Source of the DNA: a virus
Virus record (IMG/VR): IMGVR_UViG_3300034137_000018
Coordinates: 1 to 51,755 of that record
Direction: 5' to 3' (one strand)
DNA: 51,755 nt
Every line of letters starts with the position of its first letter. Position 1 is the stretch's first letter. Made by a program: the position numbers and the translations under genes. Under the pieces are notes generated by a model. That model was given only the letters and a program-made list of their open reading frames with translations. It had not been told where the DNA came from and did no database searches. Of the stretch, positions 30,729 to 38,051 are shown piece after piece.

Positions 30729-31618
30729 TCAGGTGCGGGGCTGGCCTCCGCGCGGGTTGAAATCAGGCGGGTCCAAGTACAGTCCCAGCCGGGTCTGTTG
30801 TACCCACACCGCGTCCCCGTCCGGCGTCCACGTCAGCACCGGCGGAATGGACAGCAACCCCTCGATGCGGCACCGCAGCCAGCGGTAGGTGCGCCGGCGC
30901 AGCATGGCCCGGTCCTCCATGTCTACGCCATGGTCGGCCAGGTCCGCCTCCACTAGTCGCCAGCATCGGAGGATGTCCCCCCACTGGTAGTGGTCCCCTG
31001 ACGCCTCTTGCGGCTCGTCGTACCAGCGGTGGAGCCCGGACGGCCCGACTTCCCCGAACCCTTGGCCTTGCGGTCCTGCGGTTGCCTTGGTGGCGTCGGT
31101 GCTTCCGAGGCTTTTGGGCGGGCACCTGACTTCCAGAACGCCTGCGCTGCAGCCTTACCCACACCCGTCCAAATCATGGCGGTGGCGCCCACGAATTGGA
31201 TGCGCTGCCAGTCCAGCCCGTCATCGTGCATCTGCTGCCACACGTCACGGTCCGGGCTGTAGTCGGGTGCGTCTGGGGTATGGCCCAGCAGCCGCATGTA
31301 CAGGTCCGTCTCCTCGGCGTCGTCCAGCACCGCCTTGGTGCTGGCGTCGATGCGCTGACCGTTCGCTGCCTGGTCGCCGGCCAGAATGAGGCGGCTGCAC
31401 AGCAGCCCCAGCATGGGGTCCGCTGGCGGGATGCGGTACACCTTGCCGCGGATGGGCAGGGCCAGGCTGTCATCGAAGAACGAATCGAGGTCCTCGAAGC
31501 CGTCCACCTCGAGGGGTGCGGTCTGCACCTGCCCCTCGACTGCGGGCTGCTCGGGGACCATCTTGAGGCTGCGGATTTGCGCCAGTACCTCGTCGGCTGC
31601 GGGTGTGTCGTCGGTCAT
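30729..31618 (-). CDS. Tail assembly chaperone, -1 frameshift product (gpGT type)
   Basis: Formed by reading 31618-31112 and then, after a -1 slip at CCCAAAA, 31112-30729: about 296 residues. The -1 frame is open throughout the join and encodes the T-type domain, with HYQWGDILRCWRLVEADLAD, GVDMED and WLRCRIEGLLSI. The product binds the tape measure and recruits tail tube subunits, as lambda gpGT does. A separately initiated T frame (from 30953) is unlikely, since it lacks a ribosome site and the conserved DHYQWGDI part lies upstream. Confidence 0.82.
30953..31618 (-). CDS. Tail assembly chaperone (gpG type)
   Basis: 221 residues, GGGAG 7 bases before the ATG at 31618. The acidic N-terminal half carries a DDSLALPIRGKVYRIPPAD motif typical of actinophage chaperones. 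The C-terminal 60 residues are a Ser/Gly/Lys-rich tail that is out of frame with the conserved T domain. This short form is the more abundant product in related systems. Confidence 0.85.
   Translation of the reverse strand: MTDDTPAADEVLAQIRSLKMVPEQPAVEGQVQTAPLEVDGFEDLDSFFDDSLALPIRGKVYRIPPADPMLGLLCSRLILAGDQAANGQRIDASTKAVLDDAEETDLYMRLLGHTPDAPDYSPDRDVWQQMHDDGLDWQRIQFVGATAMIWTGVGKAAAQAFWKSGARPKASEAPTPPRQPQDRKAKGSGKSGRPGSTAGTTSRKRRQGTTTSGGTSSDAGD
31112..31118 (-). promoter_or_regulatory. -1 programmed frameshift slippery site CCCAAAA
   Basis: On the minus strand C-CCA-AAA is in the exact X-XXY-YYZ phase relative to the ATG at 31618: the codon CCA begins at 31117. After the slip, the -1 frame stays open to 30729. 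Confidence 0.82.
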
Positions 31619-31645
31619 GCTGTGTCTCCCTGGCTGTGGGGTGGT

Positions 31646-31668
31646 GCGTTACGCAAATCGTGTAACGC
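31646..31668 (-). other. Stem-loop in the chaperone leader
   Basis: GCGTTAC (31646-31652) and GTAACGC (31662-31668) pair over a 9-base loop, in the untranslated gap between the major tail protein terminator and the chaperone start. Could be a processing or stability element. Confidence 0.45.
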
Positions 31669-31691
31669 CGGTCCTGGCTGCAGGGTGTGAC

Positions 31692-31728
31692 GTGGGCGGG
31701 GGGACCAGCCAGGTATCCCCCCGCCCAC
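31692..31728 (-). terminator. Strong hairpin terminator after the major tail protein
   Basis: Perfect 13-base arms GTGGGCGGGGGGA (31692-31704) and TCCCCCCGCCCAC (31716-31728), 11-base loop, 14 bases after the major tail protein stop. Likely reduces transcription into the chaperone and tape measure genes, matching the different protein amounts needed. Confidence 0.82.
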
Positions 31729-31742
31729 GGTCTGTGGGCGTG

Positions 31743-32516
31743 CTACGCGTACGTCAACTTGGACGCGGCGCTGGCCGCCGACGCACCGCCGGGGCCGGTC
31801 ACGACGACGTCGTACTGCCCGGCCGTCCTCGCCACCGCCTTCAGTGCCAGGTTGGTGTCGTTGACCGGCTCCCAGTCCGCTGCCGCCACGGCGGTGCCGC
31901 CGATGGTCACAGCGGTGGCGGTGGAGAAGTTCACCCCCGTCACCAGAATGAGGCCGCCGCCGGCCACACCCGTGGTGGTGGGCAGCACCCCGGACACCAC
32001 CGGCGCACCCAGCGGGGTGTCGTTGGGGTGCGTGATGGGCAGCAGCACACCCTGCCCGGTCAGCGTCAGCCCGGCCGTGGAGAGCGCGTCCGGGCCGCCA
32101 CCGTTGTTGGTGTACTGCACCGCCGCATAGCCCTCGTACGCCTCAGCCTTGGGCCCGGTGGCCCCGTTGAGTTCGTAGTAGCGGACGTGCGCCGTGTTGG
32201 ACGGGCCCATGTTCCGGGACCGGTTGCGCAGGTACTCCTGGCCCACGTCATACGAGGACGGAAGGGCGGCGATGACACCGCGGCGCATGGTGGCCGTGAT
32301 GGACCACTCCTGCGTGGTGACGGTGCTGGACGTGTACCCGGCGCTGTCGTAGTCAGAGTCCGCTTGCAGCCCGGGCGTGCCGGCCGGGGTGAACTCAGTC
32401 AGCCCGAACAGTCACGTCCAGATGGGGGCGCCGAGGCCGTAGTTGATGTCGACGTCCAGTGCCCACTTGCGGGCCAGTGTGGTGGCGCCAAGCGCGACGC
32501 GGGTGGGGATGGCCAT
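31743..32516 (-). CDS. Major tail protein, interrupted by an in-frame TGA at codon 35
   Basis: From the ATG at 32516 the frame reads MAIPTRVALGATTLARKWAL, DVDINYGLGAPIWT, then TGA (32414-32412), then LFGLTEFTPAGTPGLQADSD and on without a stop to 31743, 257 codons counting the TGA. The parts on both sides fit one tail tube protein: the WxxxxGLTEF strand after the stop is the conserved continuation of what precedes it. The C-terminal 80 residues form an IPT/TIG-type Ig-like domain (VVSGVLPTTTGVAGGGLILV). Without the upstream part, translation could only start at the ATG at 32288. A sequencing or assembly error, a real nonsense mutation (CGA or TGG to TGA) and stop readthrough are the options. 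TGA is a normal stop in all other genes here. Confidence 0.8.
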
Positions 32517-32519
32517 GGT

Positions 32520-32894
32520 CTACTTCTCCTCGGTCTGGGCGTCGCGGTCAGCGGGTGCGCCTGGGGTGTTGGGTTGTGCAGCAGCGGTGTCGAAGTCCTC
32601 CACCACAGCGGTCTGCGCCTGCGCCGCAATCTGCGCTTTGTCGAAGCCTGCGGGCGGCTGGTGGGCGGCGGCGGCGTCGGCCAGACGTGCACGCTTGTCT
32701 GCGGCGGACCCGCTGGTGGGCAGTCCCGCATCATGCAACGCCTTGTCAAGCGCCTTGCCTTTCAGGTCTTCCACTTCGGCTGCGTCGACCACCTCGGTGT
32801 AGGTGGCGTCTCGGCGGTACACGTCCGCCAGGGCGCCCTCGGCGGTGATGACGCCGGTAACGCCGGGCACGATGTCATAGGTGAACTGGGCCAT
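32520..32894 (-). CDS. Hypothetical protein upstream of the major tail protein
   Basis: 124 residues, AGGAG 9 bases before the ATG at 32894. The centre (EVEDLKGKALDKALHDAGLP, then KRARLADA) resembles a SAP-like helix-extended-helix motif. The tail is Ala/Gln/Pro-rich. Found between tail terminator and tube genes, so probably a tail-assembly accessory; a DNA-related role via the SAP-like part is possible. Confidence 0.65.
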   Translation of the reverse strand: MAQFTYDIVPGVTGVITAEGALADVYRRDATYTEVVDAAEVEDLKGKALDKALHDAGLPTSGSAADKRARLADAAAAHQPPAGFDKAQIAAQAQTAVVEDFDTAAAQPNTPGAPADRDAQTEEK

Positions 32895-32906
32895 GGCTGG
32901 TCGCTC

Positions 32907-33371
32907 CTAGGTGCGATTCGGTGCGGGGTGATACGCGTCGAGGTAGTAGTTGCTCGTCCACGACCAACGCCGGCTGCTGTCCTGGCCCAGACTGGCAGAC
33001 GATCTCCGTAGGCTTTGCACGATTCTAATGCCTGTGCTGAGTGTGTAGTTGGTGCGTGCGTGCAGCAGCCGGAAGATGCGGTCGTCCAGGTCAGTCACAT
33101 CGAACGGGTCCCCGGACTTGCCGCGTGTCTTGACCTGCAGCCCCTCCAGTGACATGGACCCGTCCGGCTGGTCTGTCAGGGTGAACGGGGACAGCACCAC
33201 CTGCCGGTCCGGGGTGTCCGGCTGCGCCATAACGAAGATGCCGGTCTGGGCTGCTGTGTACGTGCCGGTGGCGTTCCAGGTGCCAATGCCCTCGCCGGCG
33301 ATGAGTAGCGCGGTGCCTGTCACCAGCCGGCGCCGGAAGTCCGCCGGGTCCTCAAGTACTGGGGTGGTCAC
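32907..33371 (-). CDS. Tail terminator / minor capsid-type protein
   Basis: 154 residues, GTG start with GTGA overlap. The segment VLSPFTLTDQPDGSMSLEGL and QVKTRGKSGDPFDVTDLDDR matches the tail terminator/minor capsid component family that follows the gp10-like protein in many siphophages. It should cap the tail tube at the head-proximal end. Confidence 0.68.
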   Translation of the reverse strand: MTTPVLEDPADFRRRLVTGTALLIAGEGIGTWNATGTYTAAQTGIFVMAQPDTPDRQVVLSPFTLTDQPDGSMSLEGLQVKTRGKSGDPFDVTDLDDRIFRLLHARTNYTLSTGIRIVQSLRRSSASLGQDSSRRWSWTSNYYLDAYHPAPNRT

Positions 33372-33703
33372 AGTTTCAGCGCCCTATGGATGATGGCGCG
33401 GACCTGCTCGGCGTCGTCGGCCATGGCGGACTCGAGGAACTTAGCCTGCTGCCCGGGGCGGTGCTCCCAGGACAGGGCCTCGTGCTGCGCGATGGCGTAC
33501 GGGGTGCCGTACGACACCGCAGCGGTGGTGCCGTCCACCGTCACCTGGCCGCTGTCCTGCAGGTCCGTGCCGTGCGTCTTCGGGTCATTCGGGACACGGC
33601 TGTTGCTGGTCTCCAGTAGCCGCTCCGCGCCCAGCCGCGCAGCACGCTCAGCCCGCTCGTGCAACGTCTTACGCACCCGGTCCCCGTGCCACACCAACCT
33701 CAT
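33368..33703 (-). CDS. HK97 gp10-like tail completion protein
   Basis: 111 residues, ATGA overlap. The C-terminal YGTPYAIAQHEALSWEHRPG followed by QQAKFLESAM is the hallmark of the gp10-like family of head-tail joining/tail completion proteins. The N-terminal half is a basic helix. Position between stopper and tail terminator is standard. Confidence 0.82.
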   Translation of the reverse strand: MRLVWHGDRVRKTLHERAERAARLGAERLLETSNSRVPNDPKTHGTDLQDSGQVTVDGTTAAVSYGTPYAIAQHEALSWEHRPGQQAKFLESAMADDAEQVRAIIHRALKL

Positions 33704-34020
33704 CGCAGCGCCACCTCGAAGTGGTCGCCCAGCCCCAGCCCGTCCGTGCGCCGGTCCGATGTGGCGATGACGAATGTGCGCCGGCCGCGGACCGTCACCC
33801 TGCTGTCCAGTCTGAACTTGGGGCCGTCGCGCAGGAACAGCCGCAGGGTGGTGGACGCCAACACCTCGTCGCCGTTGGACCCGCGGACCAGCCGCGCCTC
33901 GTCATCGATGGCGCAGTCGACTGTGACCTTCGGGGCGTAGGTGTCGCCGTACGCGCTGTCGCCGCGATACGTCTCCACGTCCACTTCGCTGGGCAGCAGC
34001 CACCCCTCGATCTCGGCCAC
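33700..34020 (-). CDS. Head-tail stopper protein
   Basis: 106 residues from a GTG at 34020 sharing one base with the preceding TAG. Beta-rich (EVDVETYRGDSAYGDTYAPK, VTVRGRRTFVIATSDRRTDG), consistent with the small beta-barrel stopper that closes the connector. Upstream in-frame codons belong to a shadow of the connector gene. Assignment rests on size, strand pattern and position. Confidence 0.68.
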   Translation of the reverse strand: MAEIEGWLLPSEVDVETYRGDSAYGDTYAPKVTVDCAIDDEARLVRGSNGDEVLASTTLRLFLRDGPKFRLDSRVTVRGRRTFVIATSDRRTDGLGLGDHFEVALR

Positions 34021-34532
34021 TACGCCACCCCACCGATGACGGCATACCGGGCGATGGTGGGGTCCACCGACGCCAGGTCCCCAAACGCCATCTGTATGGC
34101 GCCGTTGGTGAAGGACGACACCCTGCTGTCGCGCGGCGACTTCGCAGCCTGCGCGCGGGTCGCCAGCACCGGCAGCAGGTCCGGGGGGCAGGTCACGAAG
34201 CCGTGCGTGATGCTGACCAGCACCGACCGGTACGCGCGCCAGCCCAGACTGCTGCGGACCACGCACCCCTCCGCGTAGTCCCAGCCGCCCAGCAGCACCC
34301 CGTTGCCTGTGACGCTGTTAACGACCACCGGCGCGCCGGCCATGTCGCGGGTGTGCGGCAACACCAGCGTGTCCCGCTCGCCGCCGCGCAGGACCACACG
34401 CACCGTCTCGGTCATGCGGGGCGCGATGTGCCAGTCCGCGTCGCCGCGCACACCAGCAGCGGCTGCGTCCACGAACTCATCAGCGAACTGCCCGAACGGC
34501 AGCAGTTCGGCTGGACTGACCAGTGTGTTCAC
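34020..34532 (-). CDS. Head-tail connector protein
   Basis: 170 residues from a GTG at 34532 with GGAAAGG about 6 bases upstream. The N-terminal LLPFGQFADEFVDAAAAGVR and the later GWRAYRSVLVSITHGFVTCP fit the gp6-type connector that binds beneath the portal. Followed by stopper, gp10-like and terminator genes, which supports the role. Confidence 0.7.
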   Translation of the reverse strand: MNTLVSPAELLPFGQFADEFVDAAAAGVRGDADWHIAPRMTETVRVVLRGGERDTLVLPHTRDMAGAPVVVNSVTGNGVLLGGWDYAEGCVVRSSLGWRAYRSVLVSITHGFVTCPPDLLPVLATRAQAAKSPRDSRVSSFTNGAIQMAFGDLASVDPTIARYAVIGGVA

Positions 34533-34545
34533 GCCGCGCCTTTCC

Positions 34546-35154
34546 TTAGTCGAACCCGAGCGAGCAGTGGCAGTTCGCCACCTGATCGGCGCCGCCGGCC
34601 GGGTCACCCGGCCCCTTCATCCCGTTAGCAAATTTCCTACCCAACACGACGCTCACGCCTGAGTATTTGGCGTGCCGTTGACTGCCCGGCCGCGCTAGCC
34701 ACGTCTTCTGCCGCGCCCCAGACGCTTCGGCTGCGTCCAGGGACCCCAGCATGGAGGCTGTGGTGACCATTGACTGCGCATAGCCGGGGGCTGCGTTCGC
34801 CAACTGCTGGAAGGCGAGTGCCTTGGCTTCGCGGTCAACGGCCTTGGCCAGCGCCGCCCTGGTCGAGTCATTGATGGCCCGGGCGCCCAGCCGGGCGTTG
34901 ACGGTCAGCCACGCTGCCATAGCGGCCGGCACCCAGTCGCCGCCCAGCCCGTCAGCCACCCGGTCCCCCACCGCAGTGCCCGTGACCATGTTGGCCTCGA
35001 GCATGGCGTCCGCCAGACGCTCATCCCAGTCAGCGCCCAACACCCGCCGCGCCTGCAGCACGTCGAACTCTTGGTCCGCGAACAGGGCCAGCAGCATGTC
35101 CCTGGTGGCCTGTTCGCGTTCCGTGCGCACACCGGGGTAGGTGGCGTCCAGCAT
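34546..35154 (-). CDS. MuF-like head morphogenesis protein
   Basis: 202 residues. The C-terminal 55 residues carry the MuF/SPP1 gp7 pattern: KTWLARPGSQRHAKYSGVSV, the GRKFANGMKGPGDPAGG loop and the terminal NCHCSLGF. The N-terminal part is helical. MuF-type proteins are packaged minor head proteins that often act at the portal. Here the gene lies after the capsid gene rather than next to portal, which is unusual. Confidence 0.75.
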   Translation of the reverse strand: MLDATYPGVRTEREQATRDMLLALFADQEFDVLQARRVLGADWDERLADAMLEANMVTGTAVGDRVADGLGGDWVPAAMAAWLTVNARLGARAINDSTRAALAKAVDREAKALAFQQLANAAPGYAQSMVTTASMLGSLDAAEASGARQKTWLARPGSQRHAKYSGVSVVLGRKFANGMKGPGDPAGGADQVANCHCSLGFD

Positions 35155-35165
35155 CCGTGCCGGGA

Positions 35166-35660
35166 CTACTTGCCCGACTTGGCGGGGGTCCTGCTGACCT
35201 TGACCTCCACCTGCTCGGACTCGGGGCTAGGCGTCGGCGGCTTCTGCTCGCCGGTGGGCCCGTCCTCGCTGGACGTGTCCACCGCCGGATCCTCCACCTT
35301 TGCCGACTCCTCGGCGTTGACCTCAGGCAGCCGCGGGCCGTTGTCGTCCTCGGCCGGCTGCAGGTCCGCAGCCACACCCAGGTTGATGGGCTCGTGCGCG
35401 CGCTTGGACACAGCCTGACGCTCGCGGGTGGTGGTGGCGTGCTTCACCTGCTGCGTGGTCACCTCGTCCAGCACCACCTTGGCGGCTGCCGCCAGGTCCG
35501 CGGTGTCCTTCGCGCCGCTGGCAGCCTTCGCCATGCCGCTGTGCACCAGCGACTGCGCCTCATCCTCGGGCAACTCGATGACGCTGCCGGCGGGCGGCCA
35601 CGGCTGCCCGTCACGCGCGCCCGTGATGTCGCCGGTGAGAAGTACCTTGACGTTTCCCAT
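35166..35660 (-). CDS. Head-region hypothetical protein
   Basis: 164 residues with a GAGAGAGA ribosome site 5 bases before the ATG. The first 45 residues (VKVLLTGDITGARDGQPWPP then SVIELPEDEAQSLVHSGMAK) form the small beta/alpha domain often found in head-tail regions. The remainder is acidic, Pro-rich and probably disordered. Function unknown. Confidence 0.68.
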   Translation of the reverse strand: MGNVKVLLTGDITGARDGQPWPPAGSVIELPEDEAQSLVHSGMAKAASGAKDTADLAAAAKVVLDEVTTQQVKHATTTRERQAVSKRAHEPINLGVAADLQPAEDDNGPRLPEVNAEESAKVEDPAVDTSSEDGPTGEQKPPTPSPESEQVEVKVSRTPAKSGK

Positions 35661-35695
35661 GTGAATCTCTCTCTCGTGTGTCCGCTAGCCGGTGG

Positions 35696-35866
35696 CTAGT
35701 CGAGTGCGATCAGTCCGGCGTCACGCGCAGCGACCAGCAGCGCGTTGAACTTGGCGACCAGGGCGTCAAACTCGGCCTTGGTTGGTGCCGCCACAGCCAC
35801 GTCAGCGGGCGCGATGGCAGGGCCACCCGCCCACGCGTTCTTGTCCTCGTCCCAGGTCAGTGGCAC
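35696..35866 (-). CDS. Small protein after the major capsid gene
   Basis: 56 residues from a GTG at 35866, with a very strong AAAGGAGG site 5 bases upstream. Reads PLTWDEDKNAWAGGPAIAPA, then a helix EFDALVAKFNALLVAARDAG. The strong ribosome site and location suggest high expression, perhaps as a decoration or fibre-like head protein; there is no sequence proof of this. Confidence 0.7.
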   Translation of the reverse strand: MPLTWDEDKNAWAGGPAIAPADVAVAAPTKAEFDALVAKFNALLVAARDAGLIALD

Positions 35867-35889
35867 GTCGACCTCCTTTGCGAGTTGAG

Positions 35890-35922
35890 AGGGGGGCGCA
35901 GGCTACGAACCTGCACCCCCCT
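35890..35922 (-). terminator. Hairpin terminator after the major capsid gene
   Basis: Arms 35890-35902 and 35910-35922 pair in 12 of 13 positions (A, six G, one mismatch, GCAGG against CCTGC, six C, T) with a 7-base loop. It begins 7 bases after the capsid stop. Confidence 0.78.
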
Positions 35923-35929
35923 GGCCGAC

Positions 35930-37204
35930 TTAGGCAGCGCCCAGGATGTGCTTGACAGCGCCGGACGTGTCGATCAGCGCACCGTCACCGCGCAGCAGCG
36001 CACGGAAGGTCACGAGGTCCGTGTTGAAGGCGTACTCGTCGGACCGCTCGAAGCGGATGCCGCCGGCCAGCCGCACGAAGTACCGGGAGAAGTCCCCGAA
36101 CAGCACCGACTTGGCGCCCACACCCACTGCGGGCATGAACGGGTCCGTCAGCACCGGCTTGCCGAGGATCATGTCCGGCGCACCGGCCACCAGCCCCTGC
36201 TGCCAGATGTACTGGCCGGTGGTGTCCTTCACCTTGCGCAGGGCACCCACCGACGTGTCCTTCATCATCCACGCAGCCGAGGGGGCGTTGCGGTACGGCG
36301 CGATGAGGGAGTAGTACAGGTCGATGAGGTTGTCACCCGTGGGGCTGCCGCCGCCGGTGGCGGTCACACCCAGCGTGCTGTCCAGGGTGATGCCGCGCGG
36401 CTGGCTGGAGCCGGTGCCCGTGACGAGGTGCGCGCCGAACGCGTTCCCCAGCGCCCGGCCCGTCTCCTCGGCCAGGTAGCCCATGAGGTCCACCGCGGAG
36501 TCGTCCACCAACTCGCGGGACACCTGCACCATCACGCCGTACTTGTAGGCGGACAGGCTGGCCTGCGCGAACGCCGGGTCGGACACCCCGATGGCGGCAG
36601 CCTCAGCCACCAGCCCAGCAGTGCTGTGCGTGGTGGTCTTCGGGATCTGGATGGTCTCCCCGCCGGTGGTGTTCAGCACCCGCACCCCAGCCTGCAGCAC
36701 CGAGGACGTCTCGATCATGTGCTGGATCAACTGGTCGTAGAACGTGGTGGGGATGGTGTTGCCGCCGGCCGGCGCCGTCAACTTGGACAGGGTGCGGAAG
36801 TCCACCTTGCCCTTCGGCTTCACGTCGATGGCCCGCGGTGCACCGGAGGCGCCGGTCAGCATGCCCCGGAGTTGCACCTCGTAGTCCGACATACCAGCGT
36901 CACCTGCGCCGCCGTCACGGTCACCGCCGCTGCGCTGGTCGTCACGGTCCGAGCGTCCGTCCACGCGCGGCTTGCCCTCGAGGTCGCGCATGGCGTCCTC
37001 GGTCTTCTTCGCGCGGGTCTCGCCCTCCACCATGGCACCGATGCGCTTGTCCAGCGCGTCGATCTCAGAGTTCAAGGTCTGCCACTGCGCCTCCTCCTCG
37101 CCGGAGAAGTTGCGGTTCGCCTCCGCGGCGATCTCGGCCAGCCTGCGGGCCTCTTCGACCACACGGGTGCGCCGGTCCCGGAGCTTTGCTACGACGTCGC
37201 TCAT
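35930..37204 (-). CDS. Major capsid protein (HK97 fold)
   Basis: 424 residues from the ATG at 37204, with AAGGTGG 7 bases upstream; the longer frame adds only six codons. Residues 1-110 form a charged coiled coil (VVEEARRLAEIAAEANRNFS) that is the delta/scaffold domain removed by the protease. The rest has HK97 capsid features: the IPTTFYDQLIQHMIETSSVL helix, AYKYGVMVQVSRELVDDSAV (P-domain/spine) and GVGAKSVLFGDFSRYFVRLA near the end. It builds the icosahedral shell. Confidence 0.93.
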   Translation of the reverse strand: MSDVVAKLRDRRTRVVEEARRLAEIAAEANRNFSGEEEAQWQTLNSEIDALDKRIGAMVEGETRAKKTEDAMRDLEGKPRVDGRSDRDDQRSGGDRDGGAGDAGMSDYEVQLRGMLTGASGAPRAIDVKPKGKVDFRTLSKLTAPAGGNTIPTTFYDQLIQHMIETSSVLQAGVRVLNTTGGETIQIPKTTTHSTAGLVAEAAAIGVSDPAFAQASLSAYKYGVMVQVSRELVDDSAVDLMGYLAEETGRALGNAFGAHLVTGTGSSQPRGITLDSTLGVTATGGGSPTGDNLIDLYYSLIAPYRNAPSAAWMMKDTSVGALRKVKDTTGQYIWQQGLVAGAPDMILGKPVLTDPFMPAVGVGAKSVLFGDFSRYFVRLAGGIRFERSDEYAFNTDLVTFRALLRGDGALIDTSGAVKHILGAA

Positions 37205-37294
37205 GAGCGCGCCACCTTCCATAAATGGGAATGGGGGGTGTCGCAGAGCGGGTTGCGCCCGAGCCTGCAGGGTGTACCTGGCTGGTGTCTAGTG

Positions 37295-37332
37295 GGACTG
37301 GCCGGGCGGGTGTCGCCCGAGCCGGCCAGTCC
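37295..37332 (-). terminator. Nested hairpin between protease and capsid genes
   Basis: Arms GGACTGGCCGG (37295-37305) and CCGGCCAGTCC (37322-37332) are perfect. Inside them a second short stem (GGGCG/CGCCC) lies within the 15-base centre. It sits in the 160-base untranslated stretch 37205-37364 that separates the protease stop from the capsid start and otherwise holds only the capsid ribosome site and a 6-pair hairpin over the protease stop. It may attenuate read-through or stabilise the capsid mRNA 5' end. Confidence 0.6.
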
Positions 37333-37364
37333 GGTGGTCTAGTGGTGAAAGCGTAGCAGCAGTG

Positions 37365-38051
37365 CTACTTGGCGTGTGGGTCCCGCGTCTTGGACTGCAG
37401 CGCCATAAGCGCGGCCGGTCCGAACGTCCGCTTGTGGTAGCCGGGCTTCCCCGCGCCACCGTCCGAGCGGGCGAAGAACTTCGTCAGGTCCCCTGACTCG
37501 GACAGGGCCCGCACCTCGTCCACTGGTGCGTTGAACTTCTGCGCCAGGCTGCGGATGGCGGTGCTGGTGTCCTTGTAGGCGGGGGTGTTGACCGGCGCCA
37601 CATCCACCAGTTGCACAGACAGCAGGGTGCGCTGCGGGAAGTTCTGGTCAGACAGCCCCCACTCCTCGCCGTCCGCACCGATGACCCGGAAGGCGAACGA
37701 GGACTTGGTGACGTCGCCGCGCTGCACCAACTCGTACACGTCCGCGCGGCTGCGGGGGGTGTCGACGGTGTACACCAGCCCGACGTCGTCGGTCTCCAAC
37801 CGCAGGGTGCGTGCGCTGGTGGTCCCCAGCAGCCACATGTCGTCGTGGTTGTAGCGGGCCATCACGTCCGGCCAGCCGTCACCGCGGGAACGGTTGAACG
37901 CCTTCGCGTCGATGAACTCCACGAAGCCGCCCAGGTTCTGGCTGGGCTTGTGGAACTTGGCTGCGTACCCGCCGATGCTGCGCTTGTCAGCGTCAGCGGC
38001 CCGCACCTCCACCTGGCTGGCAGTGAAGCGCCGCTCGGTGTTGTCAGTCAT
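37365..38051 (-). CDS. HK97-type prohead protease
   Basis: 228 residues, ATGA-coupled to the portal gene. The catalytic His lies in RYNHDDMWLLG and the Ser in TKSSFAFRV, as in the U35 herpesvirus-like protease family. The protease cleaves the capsid delta domain during maturation. A C-terminal basic extension ends in SKTRDPHAK. Confidence 0.9.
   Translation of the reverse strand: MTDNTERRFTASQVEVRAADADKRSIGGYAAKFHKPSQNLGGFVEFIDAKAFNRSRGDGWPDVMARYNHDDMWLLGTTSARTLRLETDDVGLVYTVDTPRSRADVYELVQRGDVTKSSFAFRVIGADGEEWGLSDQNFPQRTLLSVQLVDVAPVNTPAYKDTSTAIRSLAQKFNAPVDEVRALSESGDLTKFFARSDGGAGKPGYHKRTFGPAALMALQSKTRDPHAK

Noticed and set aside
30763-31164. Third-frame ORF over the tail chaperone region
   Set aside because: Arg/Gly/Ala-rich shadow; the -1 frame from CCCAAAA explains the conserved protein.
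32412-32414. Selenocysteine decoding of the TGA in the major tail gene
   Set aside because: No convincing SECIS-like hairpin follows within 40 bases and no selenoprotein genes are visible; a mutation, sequence error or plain readthrough is simpler.
31386-33011. Long plus-strand open frame (541 codons) over the tail genes
   Set aside because: Antisense shadow of high-GC genes on the minus strand; no ribosome site, and composition typical of shadow frames.
35678-37342. Long plus-strand open frame (554 codons) over the capsid gene
   Set aside because: Shadow of the major capsid gene and its neighbours; low-complexity Arg/His/Gly content.
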